Part shown: piece after piece, positions 61,237 to 64,000 of the stretch
Numbering within the stretch: position 1 is the first letter of the stretch
Layout of the letters: each line of letters begins with the position of its first letter
From: Anthopleura xanthogrammica
Taxonomy: Eukaryota > Cnidaria > Anthozoa > Actiniaria > Actiniidae
Reading direction: 5' to 3'
Length of the DNA: 64,000 nt
NCBI GenBank assembly: GCA_964019055.1
Contig: OZ025206.1
Span: 21,727,078 to 21,791,077, forward strand
The notes under the pieces: generated by a model
Seen by the model: only the letters and a program-made list of their open reading frames with translations
What the model was told of the DNA's origin: nothing
The model's database searches: none
Program-made: the position numbers and the translations under genes

Positions 61237-61659
61237 GGGGGAAAAATGAAAAATGAGTGGCTTACCTACCCTCTCTCCGCTCTGCAGTCCCAGATGGAAA
61301 GTATTTGAGCAAAGTATCGGAATAACAATTTTATGGCAAACATGAGGTCTAGAAGTTTATCAGAAACAAAACAATTTAGTTCTTGTTTAAGTTTCCTGTT
61401 TTTTTTTTTTTTTTTTCATATTTGATCAGCAACTGGTTCTCCACGATGGAGAATATAAATTTTTAAAGAATTTATAAATGTCTCTGGTCAAATACCCCCA
61501 TCTCCTTTCTAAAAATAACCGAGGTTTGAAAAATGCGACAAATCAATGCCTGCAGAAATTGAGTTAAAAATTTAAGTTGGAGTGTTTTTTCGTGCAAAGT
61601 ACTTTTTTGAAATTTGTAAATTTAGTGTTGCCACGGTAATGCTGTAAAAAGTTCCCGTT
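61237..61659. other. Gene-free stretch in unit 7
   Basis: No gene seen. A T tract at about 61400-61416 is the only clear feature. The minus-strand frame at 61564-61761 overlaps the start of the LINE fragment and has no recognisable motif. Confidence 0.5.
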
Positions 61660-62622
61660 CATTCCAAAGGTAATGAGCATTCTGACAGCGAAATCGATCT
61701 GTAAATTACAACGAGTACAAAATGCCGCTGCAAGATTAATTACCAACACGCCCAAGTACAACCATATAACTCCTGTTTTACGGTCGTTACACTGGCTACC
61801 AGTAAAGGAAAGAGTACATTTTAAGATCCTTGTGCTGACGTTTAAAGCTATTCATGGTCTTGCTCCAGACTATATCAATTGTCTCGTATCAGTACAGCGT
61901 CCTAGCTGTTATGCTCTTCGCAGAAATAATGAACTTCTTCTGAAGCCATTCAGTGCCAAGACTTATAAAACTCTGGGTGATAGGGCCTTCGCTGCAGCCT
62001 CCCCGTCTCTCTTCAATGCATTGCCTCGCCATATTAGAGAAGAGAACAATTACAACAGTTTTAAAACTTTAGTAAAGACATTTTTATTCAGAATTGCTTA
62101 TGAACATTGAGTATTTTATGTATACAATCGCCATATTAGAGAAGAAAACAATTACAACAGATTTAAGACTTTAGTAAAAATATTTGATTCAGAATTGCTT
62201 ATGAACATTGAGTAATTATATATGTATTTACGTGTAAGCCGGTTCGCGATTTGGGAATCGTTGTCGGTGCGCGTTCGATTTTATCCCGAATTTCTCACCT
62301 TCTTTTGTTTAAACCTCTTTTGTTTAATTAGGCAGAGGAGAGTGGGGAGATTCGGGGGTTCGGTCGCGTGCGGACTGATAGCGATTCTTGAACCGTGAAT
62401 CGGCTTATACATTTCATTATACATTTCATTATCAATTTTTAAATTAATTTTAATTCACATATTTATATATAGCTGTATTATTCCATTTTAAATATTTTTA
62501 TAAAAATCTTAAAGTTATCATATTTATTGTAATTTATTTATTTGTAAATTATTGTTAGGCGCATTTGATCATATTCACATGATAAATGCGCGATATAGAT
62601 AATAAATATTATTATTATTATT
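61660..62622 (+). mobile_element. 5'-truncated LINE (CR1/L2-like) in unit 7
   Basis: Longest LINE fragment in the window. It has the C-terminal part of the reverse-transcriptase frame (61673-62110), then a second diverged copy of the coding end (about 62131-62212), then the 3' tail with the stem-loop and an ATT array ending at about 62622. Most of the reverse transcriptase and any endonuclease are missing, so the element cannot move by itself. Confidence 0.8.
61673..62110 (+). pseudogene. Reverse transcriptase C-terminal fragment of a LINE
   Basis: An open frame of 145 codons with motifs usual for the end of CR1/L2/Jockey-type reverse transcriptases: LQRVQNAAARLI near the start, LRSLHWLPV, then FKILVLTFKAIHGLAPDY, and a terminal F-K-T-L-V-K-T-F-L-F segment before the stop. 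The catalytic polymerase motifs (F/Y-x-D-D) lie upstream in intact elements and are absent here. It is a dead relic; the Met at 61673 is only the first in the remaining frame, not a real start. Confidence 0.82.
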
Positions 62623-64000
62623 ACTATCGTGTCTAAGTCATTTTTATGCCATGAGTATATGAGTACATTACAGTTCATTTGTAACGTCATGCTTAATATA
62701 TGCGATCTTGCAATAAAATAATGCTGAACGTCTACAAGAAAAAAATAATTAAACAAATAAGCAACAACAACAGTAGAAGAAAAGAAAGAAGAAAAAACAT
62801 AAACCCAAAACAAGAAAAAAAAAATCTAGGCACGATTGGGTTTGAACTCACGTCCGCCGAAAGAGATTCAAAAAATTAATTCCACGATGCCATGCCCCAG
62901 TGACATTCGAGGATGCAGAAACTCCTTCTGCTCTTGGGTCGGTGTACGGATTATGCAGCATAATGATCTAGCCGAGGCATCAGGGGAGAGACTAGCCGGC
63001 CCCCAGGCCATATCTACAGCTAATCCCTTGCACTATTTGCTACGTACATTGATTTTAAGTGGAAAAAAATCTAGTCTATCTTGCGCATTGTTTTTATGGC
63101 TATTGTTGTGCTAATTCCTTAAACTCGTGGCCTAGTGGAAAAATCTTGGGCTTCGAACAAGACTATAAGTCAAGCCCGATTGGGCTGGGTTAGTACCCGT
63201 ATGGGTAACCTGAAATTCATACTTAGTAATTCTTATATGCTTTATTCTCATTTGGTAAATATCTTGACTACAGACTCATTTGTGCAGGAGGTTTATCCTG
63301 GTTTAATGGCAAAGTGTGCCCTAAAGTCAACTGTCAAAGAACATTCAATATTTAAGAGGGCGTCTCTCTAAGAGCGGACCACTGCCTCTCGGTTCCAGGA
63401 ATAGATTTCTCTTATATTTTTACCATCAAAAGTACTATCTATCCTCACTACAGAACTGGACTTAGAATCGTTTTAAATTGAATATTCGAGTCGCTATTTG
63501 AATTGTTGTCGCCTCCAACAGTCCCTTAAAATATCTAAATGGGCTGCCTGTGTAGTACCAGTCCTTTGGCATTCGTATTTGCGCATGTGCAAAAGATCGA
63601 GACCTAAACGAGCTGAGATCGAGCTGAGATCTTTGCATTCCACATGAGAAAAGCGACGAGTTACTCGTATGAATATGTTGCCATATGCTGCCATATTATA
63701 ATAGAGTTGGTCTTGCTTCGTGGCACTTCTCAGAATACGAAAATAGAATCCGTAAGCGATTTGTAAGCGTTTCAATATCGATCTAGTAAAAAGAAAGCGT
63801 TTAGATATCGATCTGCTAACGGCTCACTTAGTGAGCGAGCGAGTGACACATTTGCCTATTCAGACCCCTCACAATAACTCGTTTCTACGCTTCGCGTATC
63901 CACGAGTTAAAAACAGGATATATTTTGCACTAAGATTATGAATATCGAGCCCGCGCTGACCAAGACTTTACTATAAGGGACATACAGAGGACGGTCCAGG
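62623..64000. other. Unit 7 after the LINE: common unit sequence
   Basis: Equivalent to unit-1 positions 1163 to about 2560, including the tRNA-like pieces and the nested hairpin. It has scattered substitutions of its own and one fewer GAGC repeat near 63835. No gene. The window ends about 4.6 kb before the expected promoter position. Confidence 0.7.

Larger units (their letters stand above)
60591..64000 (+). repeat. Array unit 7, diverged start (cut by window end)
   Basis: Aligns with the start of the other units but differs in several ways. The poly-G element is absent. About 37 bp is missing near 60890. From about 60977 to 62040 the sequence is unrelated to the equivalent part of units 1-6, and holds a foldback element and a longer LINE fragment. 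After that it rejoins the common unit. The window ends before the gene position, so whether unit 7 has a gene is unknown. Confidence 0.9.

Noticed and set aside
1..64000. Bacterial or viral origin of the window
   Set aside because: Introns with GT/AG borders, TATA promoters, LINE and MITE content and no dense open frames all point to an animal genome.

Overview
The window is animal genomic DNA, most likely from an anthozoan cnidarian (hard coral or sea anemone). The evidence is short exons separated by AT-rich introns with GT/AG borders, TATA-box promoters, a CR1/L2-type LINE tail, small foldback transposons, and a secreted precursor combining ShKT cysteine motifs with a D8C (uromodulin-type, eight-cysteine) domain. 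The species cannot be named from the sequence alone.

Nearly the whole window is one head-to-tail array of a unit of about 10.3 kb. Unit 1 is 1-10294 (left edge cut by the window), unit 2 10295-18783 (8.5 kb, shortened by a deletion), unit 3 18784-29110, unit 4 29111-39936 (enlarged by a 512-bp insertion), unit 5 39937-50280, unit 6 50281-60590, and unit 7 60591-64000 (a diverged start, cut by the window end). I placed unit borders at a small TIR element with a poly-G tract that begins units 1-6. Unit 7 has the matching empty site.

Each complete unit carries one plus-strand gene with six coding exons and a probable 3'UTR exon. It encodes a 284-residue secreted precursor: signal peptide, a strongly acidic pro-region (about 33 Asp/Glu against 2 Lys in residues 21-82), a KRRRR processing site at 82-86, a four-cysteine ShKT-like segment, a six-cysteine ShKT segment, and a C-terminal D8C domain. 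The part after the basic site is strongly cationic. This layout is typical of cnidarian defence-peptide precursors, but that role is inferred. By my reading units 1, 3 and 5 encode the same protein, and units 4 and 6 differ by two and three residues. Unit 2 has lost its promoter, start codon and most of the signal peptide in a deletion of about 1.99 kb, so it is a headless pseudogene.

The roughly 7 kb upstream of each gene holds no gene I recognise. It contains G-rich runs, a foldback element, the 3' end of a 5'-truncated LINE, tRNA-like sequence, poly(A) tracts, a hairpin cluster and two old internal duplications. Unit 7 keeps a longer LINE fragment and lacks the poly-G element, so it looks like the older flank or edge of the amplified block. 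Shared variants are distributed as a mosaic among units, as expected from unequal crossing-over and gene conversion.
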